A DNA stretch of 64,000 bases from Elusimicrobiota bacterium (GCA_028868375.1 JAGWUP010000012.1:36398-100397), one strand, 5' to 3'. Positions 1 through 8,759 are shown, counted from the first letter of the stretch. Translations and numbers: made by a program. The notes: generated by a model from the letters alone, not told the origin.

Positions 1-2057
1 GTCCTCAGTGACGCCCCGTAAAACAAGGCGAACACCCAGGTATTCTTCACTTGATTACTGCGGAACTTCCCCATCACGCCCGGATCAGACAAGTTCTTCT
101 TGCCGCCTATGAAGTCCGGATGGCGCAGCGCCAGGCGACGTGCCCACTCCGCGTGTATGTCGTAGTCCTCAAAGAGAGCACGGACGTAAGTCTTATCACG
201 CGAGCCGCACGCGATCATCCGCGCATCAATTTGACCGGCATCGAGCGAGGCCACTATCTTCGACTTCACCTGCCGCCTGACCTTCTTACCTTCGGCACTT
301 CTGACCGGCTGGTTCTGGATGTTCGGTCCCTCGGCGTTGAGACGCCCCGTCTCAGTGAACGTAGTCCCAAGTGACGGATGCAAGCCGTCGTCGTACATAT
401 CGGGGCTACCCTCAGTGTACGGATCGACGTAGGTGGACTTCAGCTTTGTGACTTTCCGGTAGTTAACAATCCCCTTTGCAATGGGATCACTTATCTGGTT
501 CAACACCTTCTCAGTCGTCGACCATCCAGGACCGGGCTGACCGTCACGGGTCTTCAAGATGTCACGAAGCACCACGATGACGTCCTGAGAGGACCCCGGA
601 TTGAAGTCGGCTCCCGTCAACTTCCTGAATGCCTTGGCGGCCTCCATGTCCCTGACGGCGGCCTCAGCCACGGCGACCTTGGCAGCGTACTCCCGCTCAA
701 GTCTCCTGGTCTCCTCCGGGTCCGTCGGCACGCCCTTCAGTTGAGTTAGCACGACGGTCGGCGTCTGGCGAAGCTTCTCCCGGTAGACCTCCTCTAGGCC
801 CTCCTCTCGGATGCGTCGCTCCTGCTCACGGTGAAGCAGCAAGTGGTACTTACTGTCGATACCGTTGTAGGGAAGGATGACGTCCAGCGGCTCGCGCATC
901 ATGAACCGCTTGTCCAGACCAACCGTCAGCTTCTTGATGTTGATGCCGAAGTACTGAAGCGTCAGAAACTCTAGCGCGAGCGCGCCAGGCTTGTGGTCGC
1001 CTACACGCTCGTCCAGCACGTAGGCCTGGACCTGAGTGCACTCCCAGGGGGCCCACGCCAACTCTCGACCGTAGAAGTAGCAGTCCCATTCTATCTCGAA
1101 GGCAGCGTTGTGGACGGCCTTCTTGGCGCGCGAGTTCAGGAACTTTACCCAGGCCCTCTCCAACTTCAGCATCGCTGAATCGGACCACCGGGCCTGTCGG
1201 TGCCTCCACGCGAAGGCCACGGTCTCGTCTGGAGTGGCTACGGCGCGCGACACGATCTCAGAGTTGCTTCGGTACGGACGCAGGTTCTGCGTCTCGTCGT
1301 CAACCCCGACGACGTCCAGCGAGCCGGCGTAGTCCAGAAACTCCAGCAGGTATCTCAAGTCCTTATCAGAGCCAGTCAGGCACGTTATGCCGCTGCGAGC
1401 GAACTGCGGCGTGTGGACTACCGGCTCCGGCAGCCCGGCCTCGACCTCGGCGAATGCCCGCCTAAGGTCGAACTTCAGTGCCAGCTCATCGTCAGACGGC
1501 CAGTTGCCCCTCTTGGTGTGAAGTATGAAGGACGGGTGACGCATGGCGTAGTACCAGCACTTGTGAGTGCCGATCTGCACCGGAAACCTGCGGCCTCGCC
1601 ACAACTCTATTCCAGACGGCTTGTCCGTCCACGACAGCGGAAAGGCCCCCAGACCGAACACGGCCTTGGGCTTCATCCGCTCTATGTCCTCAACTACCCT
1701 GGGGCGACAGCACTCAACTTCTATCTTCTCCGGGTCCCGGTTATCTGGAGGACGGCAAGATAAGACATTGTTCCACCGTACTCGAGAGCGAAGCCGGGCC
1801 GGTATCAGCGGACGCACTAAGTCGCCAGACGGCCCGACGAACTGACGACCCTCCAGGTCCTCCTCTCGCCCGGGAGCCTCGCCCAGAATGTAGACCAGCG
1901 GATCGTCAGACCCGCTAGCATCCATCTTCGGATGGACTATGTCCTCGGCCCGGTTCAGCGGACATGCCCTGCAGCCGAGCTTGTGCAGCAGCTCATCACT
2001 GGGCCTGTTAGTCGGGGCCAGCCTCTTGCCGGCGCCCGACGCGAACAGCAGCCCCAC
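1..2057 (-). CDS. Family A DNA polymerase with N-terminal uracil-DNA-glycosylase-like domain (3' part beyond the window)
   Basis: Phage replicative polymerase; the left window edge removes its C-terminus, leaving about 685 residues. Residues 1-190 look like a family 4/5 UDG: cysteine pair GCRACP (C29, C32), two later cysteines (LSCRPP, VECCRP) that could complete an iron-sulfur site, LGEAPGREED, and MRHPSF matching the HPS motif. A DEDD-type 3'-5' exonuclease follows, with VDDET near 250, HNAAFE near 317 and YNGIDS near 396. The polymerase domain shows motif A (SLDAGQIDARM, near 607) and motif B (KNTWVFALFYG, near 670); motif C is off the edge. The start is uncertain: the first in-frame GTG after the clamp stop codon was chosen. 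UDG-like domains on phage polymerases are known (SPO1-like phages); whether this one excises or only binds uracil cannot be told. Confidence 0.93.
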   Translation of the reverse strand, partial: MGLLFASGAGKRLAPTNRPSDELLHKLGCRACPLNRAEDIVHPKMDASGSDDPLVYILGEAPGREEDLEGRQFVGPSGDLVRPLIPARLRSRVRWNNVLSCRPPDNRDPEKIEVECCRPRVVEDIERMKPKAVFGLGAFPLSWTDKPSGIELWRGRRFPVQIGTHKCWYYAMRHPSFILHTKRGNWPSDDELALKFDLRRAFAEVEAGLPEPVVHTPQFARSGITCLTGSDKDLRYLLEFLDYAGSLDVVGVDDETQNLRPYRSNSEIVSRAVATPDETVAFAWRHRQARWSDSAMLKLERAWVKFLNSRAKKAVHNAAFEIEWDCYFYGRELAWAPWECTQVQAYVLDERVGDHKPGALALEFLTLQYFGINIKKLTVGLDKRFMMREPLDVILPYNGIDSKYHLLLHREQERRIREEGLEEVYREKLRQTPTVVLTQLKGVPTDPEETRRLEREYAAKVAVAEAAVRDMEAAKAFRKLTGADFNPGSSQDVIVVLRDILKTRDGQPGPGWSTTEKVLNQISDPIAKGIVNYRKVTKLKSTYVDPYTEGSPDMYDDGLHPSLGTTFTETGRLNAEGPNIQNQPVRSAEGKKVRRQVKSKIVASLDAGQIDARMIACGSRDKTYVRALFEDYDIHAEWARRLALRHPDFIGGKKNLSDPGVMGKFRSNQVKNTWVFALFYGASLR

Positions 2058-2067
2058 AACGGCTAAC

Positions 2068-3144
2068 TCACTTCGACCCTATTATGTGCAGAAAGTCAGC
2101 TGGCCCGGTCATCACCACGCCATTCTCAGACAGCACCATCGCCTCGCGTCCCTCAAGCGCTCGATTCAGCAGCGACGCGTCGATCTTGAGCTCGGCGTCG
2201 GGGTGATCCGGGAACTTGAGCCGGTCATGCACCTCGCCGTAAGGCGTCTGCGCGTCCAGGTGGAGGTAGCCGTCCTCGACGCGGACCTCCAGCGGGTGGT
2301 CACCCAGCACGACCATTGCGCGCTCGGCACGCCTCTTCAGTTGCGACGGAACGGGTGCACCGCCGTCCTTTGGCACCTCGTAAGTGCTGACCACGTCCTC
2401 AAAGTCGACCGGCTCCTCATCGTCGATCAGTCGGGAGAACACGACGGCGCCGTAAGTCCTCCGCACCTCCCCGGACTCCGCCTTCCGCCCGACGGGGTCA
2501 ACCGCCGCCAGGCAGTAGACGGCGCCGTCGTCGAACCTGAGCTCGATCGAGCCCTTCAGCATCTTGAACTGCTCGCACAGGACGGTCGGCAGAACGACCC
2601 GTCGATCGATGATCGTCCTGTTTCCCGTGGACACGTAGGCCCTGCTGAGGCTCACCGCGTCGGTCGAGTACAGGTCGGCTCCCTTACCGTTTTGGATGAT
2701 CGTGACACCGCGCTGCTCCGGGTTCACGGCAGCGGACGAGCCGACGGACATCAGCACGAGGTCAACCGCCTCTCGGAACTGCTTGGTCACCTCGTAGCCA
2801 GCCGAGCCGGGAACCTCCGGACTCCAGAACCAGTCCTCGATGGGGCGCCGCGTCAACTTGATGCTCGCGTTCCCGATCTTCAGCACGGCGTCCTCGCCCT
2901 CCGCCTGGAAGTCGATCTCCTTGGCGGTGCTTCGCTCGAGCACCCCGATCAGCTTGTCACCCAGCATACCGCCAGTGAACTCCGTCTTGAAGTCGACTTG
3001 CACGCCCAGCACGTCGTTGAAGCCGGAGATGTGCTGACCGTCGAACCACACGCAGCACATCTCCTGTACGGCATGCTTCGGACCGGCCAGCGCCGGGCTG
3101 ACGATCTTGAGGAGACCGAGCAGCTCAAGTCGATTTATTCTCAC
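2068..3144 (-). CDS. DNA polymerase sliding clamp (DnaN-like)
   Basis: A 358-residue protein resembling the bacterial beta clamp in length and pattern. The segment GVTIIQNGKGADLYSTDAVS matches the strand-loop that in DnaN reads G-hydrophobic-x(n)-L-x-ATDGHRLA, and FSRLIDDEEPVDFEDV resembles the DnaN FPRLIDGxFPDY motif. It would encircle DNA and tether the polymerase encoded directly downstream. The GTG start overlaps the stop codon of the preceding 53-residue ORF, and the stop lies 10 nt before the polymerase start, so the genes are probably co-transcribed. Family assignment by pattern, not alignment. Confidence 0.8.
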   Translation of the reverse strand: MRINRLELLGLLKIVSPALAGPKHAVQEMCCVWFDGQHISGFNDVLGVQVDFKTEFTGGMLGDKLIGVLERSTAKEIDFQAEGEDAVLKIGNASIKLTRRPIEDWFWSPEVPGSAGYEVTKQFREAVDLVLMSVGSSAAVNPEQRGVTIIQNGKGADLYSTDAVSLSRAYVSTGNRTIIDRRVVLPTVLCEQFKMLKGSIELRFDDGAVYCLAAVDPVGRKAESGEVRRTYGAVVFSRLIDDEEPVDFEDVVSTYEVPKDGGAPVPSQLKRRAERAMVVLGDHPLEVRVEDGYLHLDAQTPYGEVHDRLKFPDHPDAELKIDASLLNRALEGREAMVLSENGVVMTGPADFLHIIGSK

Positions 3145-3302
3145 TTTACGTCTCCCCGCATAAGAAGCCTGCGAACTCGCTCCTCGAGTTCGTCCTGGCC
3201 GTTGTACTTTTCCCAGAAGTCGATGTTTGTGTCAGTCCTCAACCACTCCGAGAACTCACGAGCGAACTTTCGCGCTACGGCCCTCGCGTCGTCCTCGTTC
3301 AT
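3141..3302 (-). CDS. Small hypothetical protein, 53 aa
   Basis: This ORF exactly fills the gap between the methyltransferase-like gene (stop 3305-3307) and the clamp: its ATG is 2 nt after the upstream stop and its TGA overlaps the clamp's GTG. It encodes a charged, probably helical peptide (begins MNEDDARAVARKFAREFSEW, ends MRGDVK). Tight packing supports coding; no function is recognised. Confidence 0.6.
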   Translation of the reverse strand: MNEDDARAVARKFAREFSEWLRTDTNIDFWEKYNGQDELEERVRRLLMRGDVK

Positions 3303-3304
3303 AG

Positions 3305-4738
3305 TCACTGCTTCCTGAAGATGGCCACGATCTCAAACAACTCAGTGGCGCCTACCTTGTCTCGATCCGTGGTGTTGTACCGCCTCATGCGCGTGTCGAA
3401 CACCTTATCGAACTTTAGCCCAACGGTCGCACCTACCTCCCGTGCGATGTCCGCCATCTTGAATCTCGGGGTAACCTGAAGTGCGAAGTACGCGCCGGAC
3501 TTCAGGGCGTCGGCCACGCCCCCGATCATCGGTCGGTAGAAGCCATCCACCCACTTGTCCAGCGTGTCATATCGCCGCCACGACGACTCCTCGCCCTTGT
3601 ACTTCTCCGTATCAAAGTACGGCGGCGAGGTAAGCGCAAAGTCGTAGTAGTCAGACCTCAGGCCGGTGTCCTCAAACGGCTTGTTGATCAGCTTTATCCG
3701 CTTGGGCTCAAACAGGTAGGGGCTGAGGTCGTCAAACATCTCCTGCAACTTCGGGCTGTGGGGCGCAGGATCGACGCCGACGTAGTAGTCAGCGTTCGAC
3801 AGCATGAATCCGACCATTCTACCTCCCCACCCGTGGCAGGGGTCAAGCACTCGGCCGCCCCTGGGGCAGTACTTGTTGATCAGCTCCTTGGCCAGGCTTA
3901 TCGGGAAGTCGAACGGTATGCGGTACCCCAGTAACGGAATGTTCCCCGAAATCAGCTTCGTGAACGACACCTCCCCATTCATCTGAAATGCGACACCGCG
4001 CACGATGGCAGCCCTGCGCTCGGGGTCGGGGTCACCAACCGCGCACTCCAACATCTCATTGAACGGAAGAGCCGAACCGGCCACGAAGTAGCGATCCCAC
4101 GTGTAGGCCATCGTCGCGTAGCGCGGAATCTCGTCGCCGTACAGCAGCGCCTTAACGAAGTGGACGGCCATCGCCCCCTTGGTGAACGTGCACCGGATCA
4201 TGTCCATGGGCATGCCGGCCCAGTCAGCCACCAGCGAGCCGTAGGCCCGCTTCAGGAGGGCCGCCTGCTCGTCAGTCAGTACTGTATTCTTCTCGACCAC
4301 TAACGGACGGCCGACAAGATCGACGTTCTTCTTCTGCGCTACCCGAACGTCGGCCATCCCCTCACGAATGGCGTCTACGACTGGTAGGTGCTTCTTCAGC
4401 GTGTTTCGCTTACTCACCTTCTGGCCGAACCTGTAGGGCGGCCGCTCATTCATCAGGTCAAACTGCGACTTCGTGGGGTCAAGAATGCCCCCCAGCCTAT
4501 TCGCCACCCAGAAGTGATCCCCCAGGTGGTTGGACGCCTTCATTATGCAGTAGCCGTTCTTGGGGCCCCCGAGAAACTCTGCCAGCGCCGAGGCCGCCAG
4601 GTAGGACTTGCCCCTGGCATCTCCCGCATCCGGCCTGGCGTACTTGCCGCCGTTCACGTAGTCCGCATTGGGCTCGATGAGGTCCAAGTGACTTCGGCAC
4701 TGGTCCAGTGCCGACTGCTCGTAGGAAGTCAATGCCAC
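3305..4738 (-). CDS. SAM-dependent DNA methyltransferase-like protein
   Basis: A 477-residue protein. The C-terminal 200 residues carry amino-methyltransferase motifs in the order I then IV: VLDPCHGWGGRM near residue 300 (SAM-binding motif I, an altered FxGxG) and LTSPPYFDTEKY near 370 (catalytic TSPPY, typical of N6-adenine or N4-cytosine transfer). The N-terminal 290 residues have no recognised domain. The GTG start overlaps the end of the upstream oxygenase gene; a longer reading through that gene is a shadow. Partnership with the adjoining oxygenase suggests a two-step base modification (inference). It could also be a solitary modification methylase against host restriction. Confidence 0.8.
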   Translation of the reverse strand: MALTSYEQSALDQCRSHLDLIEPNADYVNGGKYARPDAGDARGKSYLAASALAEFLGGPKNGYCIMKASNHLGDHFWVANRLGGILDPTKSQFDLMNERPPYRFGQKVSKRNTLKKHLPVVDAIREGMADVRVAQKKNVDLVGRPLVVEKNTVLTDEQAALLKRAYGSLVADWAGMPMDMIRCTFTKGAMAVHFVKALLYGDEIPRYATMAYTWDRYFVAGSALPFNEMLECAVGDPDPERRAAIVRGVAFQMNGEVSFTKLISGNIPLLGYRIPFDFPISLAKELINKYCPRGGRVLDPCHGWGGRMVGFMLSNADYYVGVDPAPHSPKLQEMFDDLSPYLFEPKRIKLINKPFEDTGLRSDYYDFALTSPPYFDTEKYKGEESSWRRYDTLDKWVDGFYRPMIGGVADALKSGAYFALQVTPRFKMADIAREVGATVGLKFDKVFDTRMRRYNTTDRDKVGATELFEIVAIFRKQ

Positions 4739-5868
4739 TGGCTGTTCTCGTAGGCCGACACGCCGTCGGCGATCATCTGCCGCGTAGTTGCTGAGGAGAA
4801 GCAATCCACCACGAGATGGATGCGATCGACGGACGATCGGTTGACTACCGAGTGCGGCTTCCTGAAGTCCAGGTAGAACAACGTGCCCACGTCGAACGTC
4901 CGATCGATCTTGCGGCCGCGAGCATCCCACCCGCTGAACACCACCTGATCAGCATCAGTGACTATTGGTACGTGGAATCTGGCTATCTTGCCGTCGGCGA
5001 TGCCTATGTTCTTGTAGTACAAATCCGTGTGCCTACCGAGCTCGCCGTTGTCACTTCGAAGCCGCATGAACCTGACGCGCTCCTTGTCTCCCGGTATCGA
5101 GTTGACGAACTTCCACGTCACCGGAAACAGATGAGCGATGTCCGTATCTTGCAGCACAAGATTCGACTTGTCCGCATCCCTCCACTGGGGAGTGCCGGGG
5201 CGCTCATGGAACTTCGGATCGGGCAGGTAACCCCTGAGCTGAAAGGCTGACCAGCTCTTGCGCCTATTGTAGTTGGAGCCGATCTGTTCGTAGTAGGAGT
5301 CGCACCCTCTCAGCTCCTCAAGCACGGCCTCGACGGCAGCGGCGGTCAGAAAGTTCTCACGAATCTTTGATACCGTGGCCTCCTGCTCAACAGGCAGCTC
5401 ATAGTCGGCACCGACCCGCGGAAGGCAGTACAGACCCTTTATCTCGGAACTTCCGGCGATCTTGGTCCCCCTGTACTGAAAGTCCATCTCAGTGACGACG
5501 GACTTCGACGTCAGGTCCTCCTCGTAGATCTCAATCCATACGCGATTCCGCCTCCTGATCAGCCCCGGAGCCGCCGAGTGCACCGATATGAGCGACTCCA
5601 GTGTGCGCCCTCCCCCCTCGGGGTTAGCGCAGAAGAAGTGCCGAACAAACACATCGCCGGGGGACATCAGTATCTCGCGACCATCGAAGGTTCTATACTC
5701 GCGTGCCGAGCCGATCTTCTCGTATATCAGGCCGGCTCCGTCAGATAGCAGCACGCAATCCTTCGAGATGGCCTTGGAGGCCTCATCACGAGTGACGTGC
5801 TTGAAGCCGCCGTAAATGAACTTCCGGTGAGCATTGCGGAACGTCGAGGCCACCTGCTCAGCGTCCAT
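4729..5868 (-). CDS. Asp/Asn beta-hydroxylase-type Fe(II)/2-oxoglutarate oxygenase with a possible GNAT-like N-terminal domain
   Basis: A 379-residue protein. The C-terminal third has the metal and cosubstrate pattern of aspartyl/asparaginyl hydroxylases: GRHTD near residue 280 (H-x-D), RKPHSVVNRS near 338 (distal His) and RIHLVVD (candidate 2OG-binding Arg). Residues 50-160, with VWIEIYEEDLTSKSV and YRGTKIAGSSEIKG, recall the end of GNAT-like phage proteins; that part is a tentative reading. Substrate unknown: protein, nucleotide or DNA. The overlap with the downstream methyltransferase-like gene argues for joint expression. A CGTATA promoter-like motif lies about 45 nt upstream. Oxygenase call firm, N-terminal call weak. 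Confidence 0.78.
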   Translation of the reverse strand: MDAEQVASTFRNAHRKFIYGGFKHVTRDEASKAISKDCVLLSDGAGLIYEKIGSAREYRTFDGREILMSPGDVFVRHFFCANPEGGGRTLESLISVHSAAPGLIRRRNRVWIEIYEEDLTSKSVVTEMDFQYRGTKIAGSSEIKGLYCLPRVGADYELPVEQEATVSKIRENFLTAAAVEAVLEELRGCDSYYEQIGSNYNRRKSWSAFQLRGYLPDPKFHERPGTPQWRDADKSNLVLQDTDIAHLFPVTWKFVNSIPGDKERVRFMRLRSDNGELGRHTDLYYKNIGIADGKIARFHVPIVTDADQVVFSGWDARGRKIDRTFDVGTLFYLDFRKPHSVVNRSSVDRIHLVVDCFSSATTRQMIADGVSAYENSQWH

Positions 5869-5912
5869 GATCTTCCCTGACTATCTTCCAAGCGTGCAAG
5901 TCCTTGATTCCA

Positions 5913-5918
5913 TTTATA
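5913..5918 (-). promoter_or_regulatory. Promoter-like CGTATAAA motif
   Basis: The minus strand reads GTCGTATAAATGG here; TATAAA would be a -10 element for the oxygenase gene, giving a leader of roughly 37 nt. It is one of about ten CGTATA motifs near gene starts in the window. No convincing -35 is visible. Confidence 0.4.
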
Positions 5919-5930
5919 CGACAGCAACAA

Positions 5931-6839
5931 TCACAGTCCAGCCTCGGGTCGATAGGCGGGATGCTGATTGGCGCGGCGCCAGAACATCGCCTCATCACCA
6001 CGCATCAGCATCAAATGAGCAAGAATGTCATCGGTCGGGCACATCGCGCCCGCCCACGATCCCTGGTAGTGAGCGATCGGATGCAAGCATAGCGCACAGA
6101 GCACCCGAAGTTCCTCGGACTGCTTACGCGCCCACGGATGGCCCGCCGTGAAGGATGCCGCGATGGTCGGGCGCAGTTTGCGAAAAAAGTAGTGAATGCC
6201 TGATCGCTCGCTCTTTTCGAGGAACATGCCGGTCAGGAGGTATTGCTTGAATTGGCGGTGCCGCAATTTTTGAGCGAGAAGTTGCAGCGCGCGCGCCTCC
6301 TGTTCGATGCCCCATGCATCGGAGGCCCCGAGGGTGTTGAACTGCATCATGACCGAGTTCACGCGGTGCTGAAGACCCCAATCGATTTTGCCGTTCTCGT
6401 CGCGCCAGATGTAAACGTCAGCCCGGCGCTGCCAGGAATAGAATCGGTTCAGGATGGTCTTGCCGTCGCTGAATTCCGCCTCGGCCCGCATCTCAGCTAG
6501 GCTCTCTGCATCGTGACCGATTGCTTCCAAGGCAAGCGCGTTGGGATAGGTAGGCTCGATGACGAGGGGACTGCCGGTGATCGGCATGGGATAGCCGGCC
6601 CATTCGCCGCGCTCTTGCGAGAGTTGCCTCAGCGCGTTGCGGAGGAGCGCGAAGCCGTCATGTTGCTCCAGAAGCTCCCGCTTATCCGCCGGCAGATCGA
6701 GCGACTGCGACAGCCCGCGTTGCTGCTGCCGGAAGCCGTTTGCGTGGTCTCCCGCGACGTGGTGCTGGGCTTCGGATCGCTGACGCTTCTGGCTCGCCTT
6801 CTGGCGGGCTATCAGGTTGCGCTTCGCTTGCTTCTTCAT
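5931..6839 (-). CDS. Hypothetical phage protein, 302 aa
   Basis: No family recognised. The first 60 residues are basic and Gln/Arg-rich (begins MKKQAKRNLIARQKASQ). The rest looks globular, with aromatic and Cys/His-containing stretches such as LCALCLHPIAHYQGSW and a final FWRRANQHPAYRPEAGL. The ATG at 6839 was chosen because the reading frame further upstream only mirrors the preceding gene; even so, the first 158 nt overlap the 3' end of that gene in another frame. It lies between the AT-hook-like protein and the oxygenase, in the same direction. Confidence 0.65.
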   Translation of the reverse strand: MKKQAKRNLIARQKASQKRQRSEAQHHVAGDHANGFRQQQRGLSQSLDLPADKRELLEQHDGFALLRNALRQLSQERGEWAGYPMPITGSPLVIEPTYPNALALEAIGHDAESLAEMRAEAEFSDGKTILNRFYSWQRRADVYIWRDENGKIDWGLQHRVNSVMMQFNTLGASDAWGIEQEARALQLLAQKLRHRQFKQYLLTGMFLEKSERSGIHYFFRKLRPTIAASFTAGHPWARKQSEELRVLCALCLHPIAHYQGSWAGAMCPTDDILAHLMLMRGDEAMFWRRANQHPAYRPEAGL

Positions 6840-7161
6840 GGGACTCTGGCTCCGGCGTGATCGCGTATCGTGGCGGCGGCACATATTGCGCTGAAGGTGC
6901 GACGTGCATTGGCGCATCGCCCGCATAGGACGCATCGAAATCCGCGACGATGTATTCTGCAGTCGATTCATCGAAATCGAGCGCGCGCTGATAGGCTTTG
7001 GTGCCATCAGTACGCTCTACCTCGACCAAGAGCGCATATCCTCGCCGCAGCATGTCTCGCACGATGCGGGCAGCGCGAATGCTTTCTGCGGGGTTGTTCT
7101 TATCGAAGGTCAGCTTTGTATCGCCTGCCCCGACATTGAGAATGCCGACTTCTCCAGTCAT
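6682..7161 (-). CDS. Hypothetical protein with AT-hook-like tail, 159 aa
   Basis: The N-terminal 75 residues look like a small ordered domain (KLTFDKNNPAESIRAARIV, then RRGYALLVEVERTDGTKAYQ) of a kind I have seen in other phages without known function. The middle is Pro/Glu/Ser-rich and probably disordered. The end contains RRGRPRKR, which resembles an AT-hook and suggests DNA contact (inference). Its ATG overlaps the stop codon of the SNF2-like gene. The low-complexity tail overlaps the start of the next gene by about 158 nt, so one of the two ends may be mis-called. Confidence 0.7.
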   Translation of the reverse strand: MTGEVGILNVGAGDTKLTFDKNNPAESIRAARIVRDMLRRGYALLVEVERTDGTKAYQRALDFDESTAEYIVADFDASYAGDAPMHVAPSAQYVPPPRYAITPEPESHEEASEAQPDSPPEGEPEASAIRSPAPRRGRPRKRLPAAATRAVAVARSAGG

Positions 7162-8759
7162 TTCGAAGTTCCCTTTCGCACACCCCGTCGGCCAACTACT
7201 AGGTTGGGGTCCTCAACCAGCGTCCTGAATATATCCCTTCCCTCCTGGTGAAACTCCAGTATCCTCTCGTCCACCGAGTCCCTAACCACGAGGTCGTAGA
7301 TCATGCTCCTGCGCTTCTGACCGGTCCTATATATACGCCCCTCGCACTCGTAGCGCTCTATACTGCTGACCGGGCTCTCATAAAAGAACTCATAGTTAGC
7401 GGCCTGCAGGTTCAGGCCCATGCTGGCCTTCTTCCACTGGGCCACTATTACCCTGAAGTCGGGATCGCCGTTGAACTTGTCCTTTATCGACGTCCAGTTC
7501 TTAGTCCCGGACCACAGCCAGCCGAACTGCTGCTTCCTCCTGGACAGCTCCTGGCAAATGCGGGCACCGGACCAGGTAAACTCGTAGAACACGATCAGCT
7601 TGCAGTCCTCGGGCACCTCGCTGATCAACTCCATCAGCAGGTCCAGCTTCGGGTTCTTCTCGAACTCTATCTGCGCCTTCTCGCCCGTGTCGTCGTCCAC
7701 GAAGCCGACGAAGCCGGAGCTGATCTGCCTCATGCGCAGGAAGGCGTTCTGGACCTCGCGGTAGTTACCTCGGGCCTCAGCCAGCTCCTCGACGATGCGG
7801 TCGTAGTAGTCCCAGTTCTCGTCCGGGAAAGTGCACTTGCTCGGAGGGAGGTTGACCTTCGGCGGCAGGCTCACGCACTCGTCAATCGAGTACCTGAGCG
7901 ACGATGCCGCAATGAAGCCAGCCAAAGCCGACTCCCTGCGCTTCCTGAACTTCCAGGACACGCCCCACGGCGTCACGACCCGCCTCCAGAAGGCCTCCCG
8001 AAACATTCCGGGAGACCGACCCAGCGCCCTGCCACCGTCAGTCAGGAAGAACTGACTCCACAGCACGAACGGGTCCCGCCCGAACGCCCTGCCGGCCAGC
8101 GAGTACCTGAGCTGGGCCTCCCTGCTGAACTCCAGGCACACCTGGTACGACAGCGAGTCCGTAGACCCCAGTCTGGTAGACTGGTCAAACACCACGGCAT
8201 CCACTCGACTGATCATCCCAAGTATCAGACGGCTGACGATCTCGCGCTTGTTCCTGCCAGTCGACTTCCCATCCTTGTCAACGGCCGGCACCAACTTAGA
8301 GACCATCGCAGATATGCCGGCATACGTGCCTATCAGGATTCCCTTATCTATCCTCCCCGCCTGCTCCCACTTGTCTCTAGAGCTGCCCCTCAGCTGGACA
8401 TAGGGCACGTCGAACTTCCACTTCACTATCTCATCTACCCACCCCTCGGCCACCTCGTCAGTCGGCGCGAACACGACGGCTCGCCGGATGAAGCCGGCGT
8501 CATAGTAGTACTGCAGCAACTCCAAGGAGAGCCCCGTCTTACCCCATCCTAGGTCGGACATCACCACCAACCCGGGACTAGACAGCGCCGCCAGCAGCAC
8601 CACCTTCTGATCGGGCCTCAGGGGCACGCGGGGCTTGATCAATGGCCTGCAGAAGGACAGGTCATACTCGACCTCGAGCGGCTTCAAGTCATTGTACCAG
8701 GCAATCGACTCAATCGGCCTGGACAAGTACCTCTCGACTGCTGCCTTGGGGATGGGCAC
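7158..8759 (-). CDS. SNF2-type DNA helicase/translocase-like ATPase
   Basis: A 533-residue superfamily 2 ATPase. Motif I near residue 70 is MSDLGWGKT, Ia is VVFAPT, and the C-terminal lobe has LIVFYEFTWSGARIC and motif VI as YECEGRIYRTGQKRR near 478, characteristic of SNF2 proteins. Motif II, normally DEAH or DEGH, reads VVFDQSTRLGS: the glutamate is replaced by Gln, so ATP hydrolysis may be weak or use another residue. Its GTG start abuts the DnaB-like gene's stop. Likely role: DNA remodelling or fork restart during replication (inference from family and context). Confidence 0.87.
   Translation of the reverse strand: MPIPKAAVERYLSRPIESIAWYNDLKPLEVEYDLSFCRPLIKPRVPLRPDQKVVLLAALSSPGLVVMSDLGWGKTGLSLELLQYYYDAGFIRRAVVFAPTDEVAEGWVDEIVKWKFDVPYVQLRGSSRDKWEQAGRIDKGILIGTYAGISAMVSKLVPAVDKDGKSTGRNKREIVSRLILGMISRVDAVVFDQSTRLGSTDSLSYQVCLEFSREAQLRYSLAGRAFGRDPFVLWSQFFLTDGGRALGRSPGMFREAFWRRVVTPWGVSWKFRKRRESALAGFIAASSLRYSIDECVSLPPKVNLPPSKCTFPDENWDYYDRIVEELAEARGNYREVQNAFLRMRQISSGFVGFVDDDTGEKAQIEFEKNPKLDLLMELISEVPEDCKLIVFYEFTWSGARICQELSRRKQQFGWLWSGTKNWTSIKDKFNGDPDFRVIVAQWKKASMGLNLQAANYEFFYESPVSSIERYECEGRIYRTGQKRRSMIYDLVVRDSVDERILEFHQEGRDIFRTLVEDPNLVVGRRGVRKGTSK

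Noticed and set aside
1200..3318. Long plus-strand ORFs opposite the polymerase and clamp genes (187 and 459 codons)
   Set aside because: They are antisense to genes with clear motifs; high GC creates long open frames on the opposite strand. Their products are Arg/Leu/Val-rich without domains.
7320..7340. CGTATATATAG on the minus strand as another promoter
   Set aside because: It encodes the conserved GRIYRTG of helicase motif VI and lies within a gene.
7248..8552. 434-codon plus-strand ORF opposite the SNF2-like gene
   Set aside because: Antisense shadow with low-complexity composition; the minus strand carries unmistakable helicase motifs.
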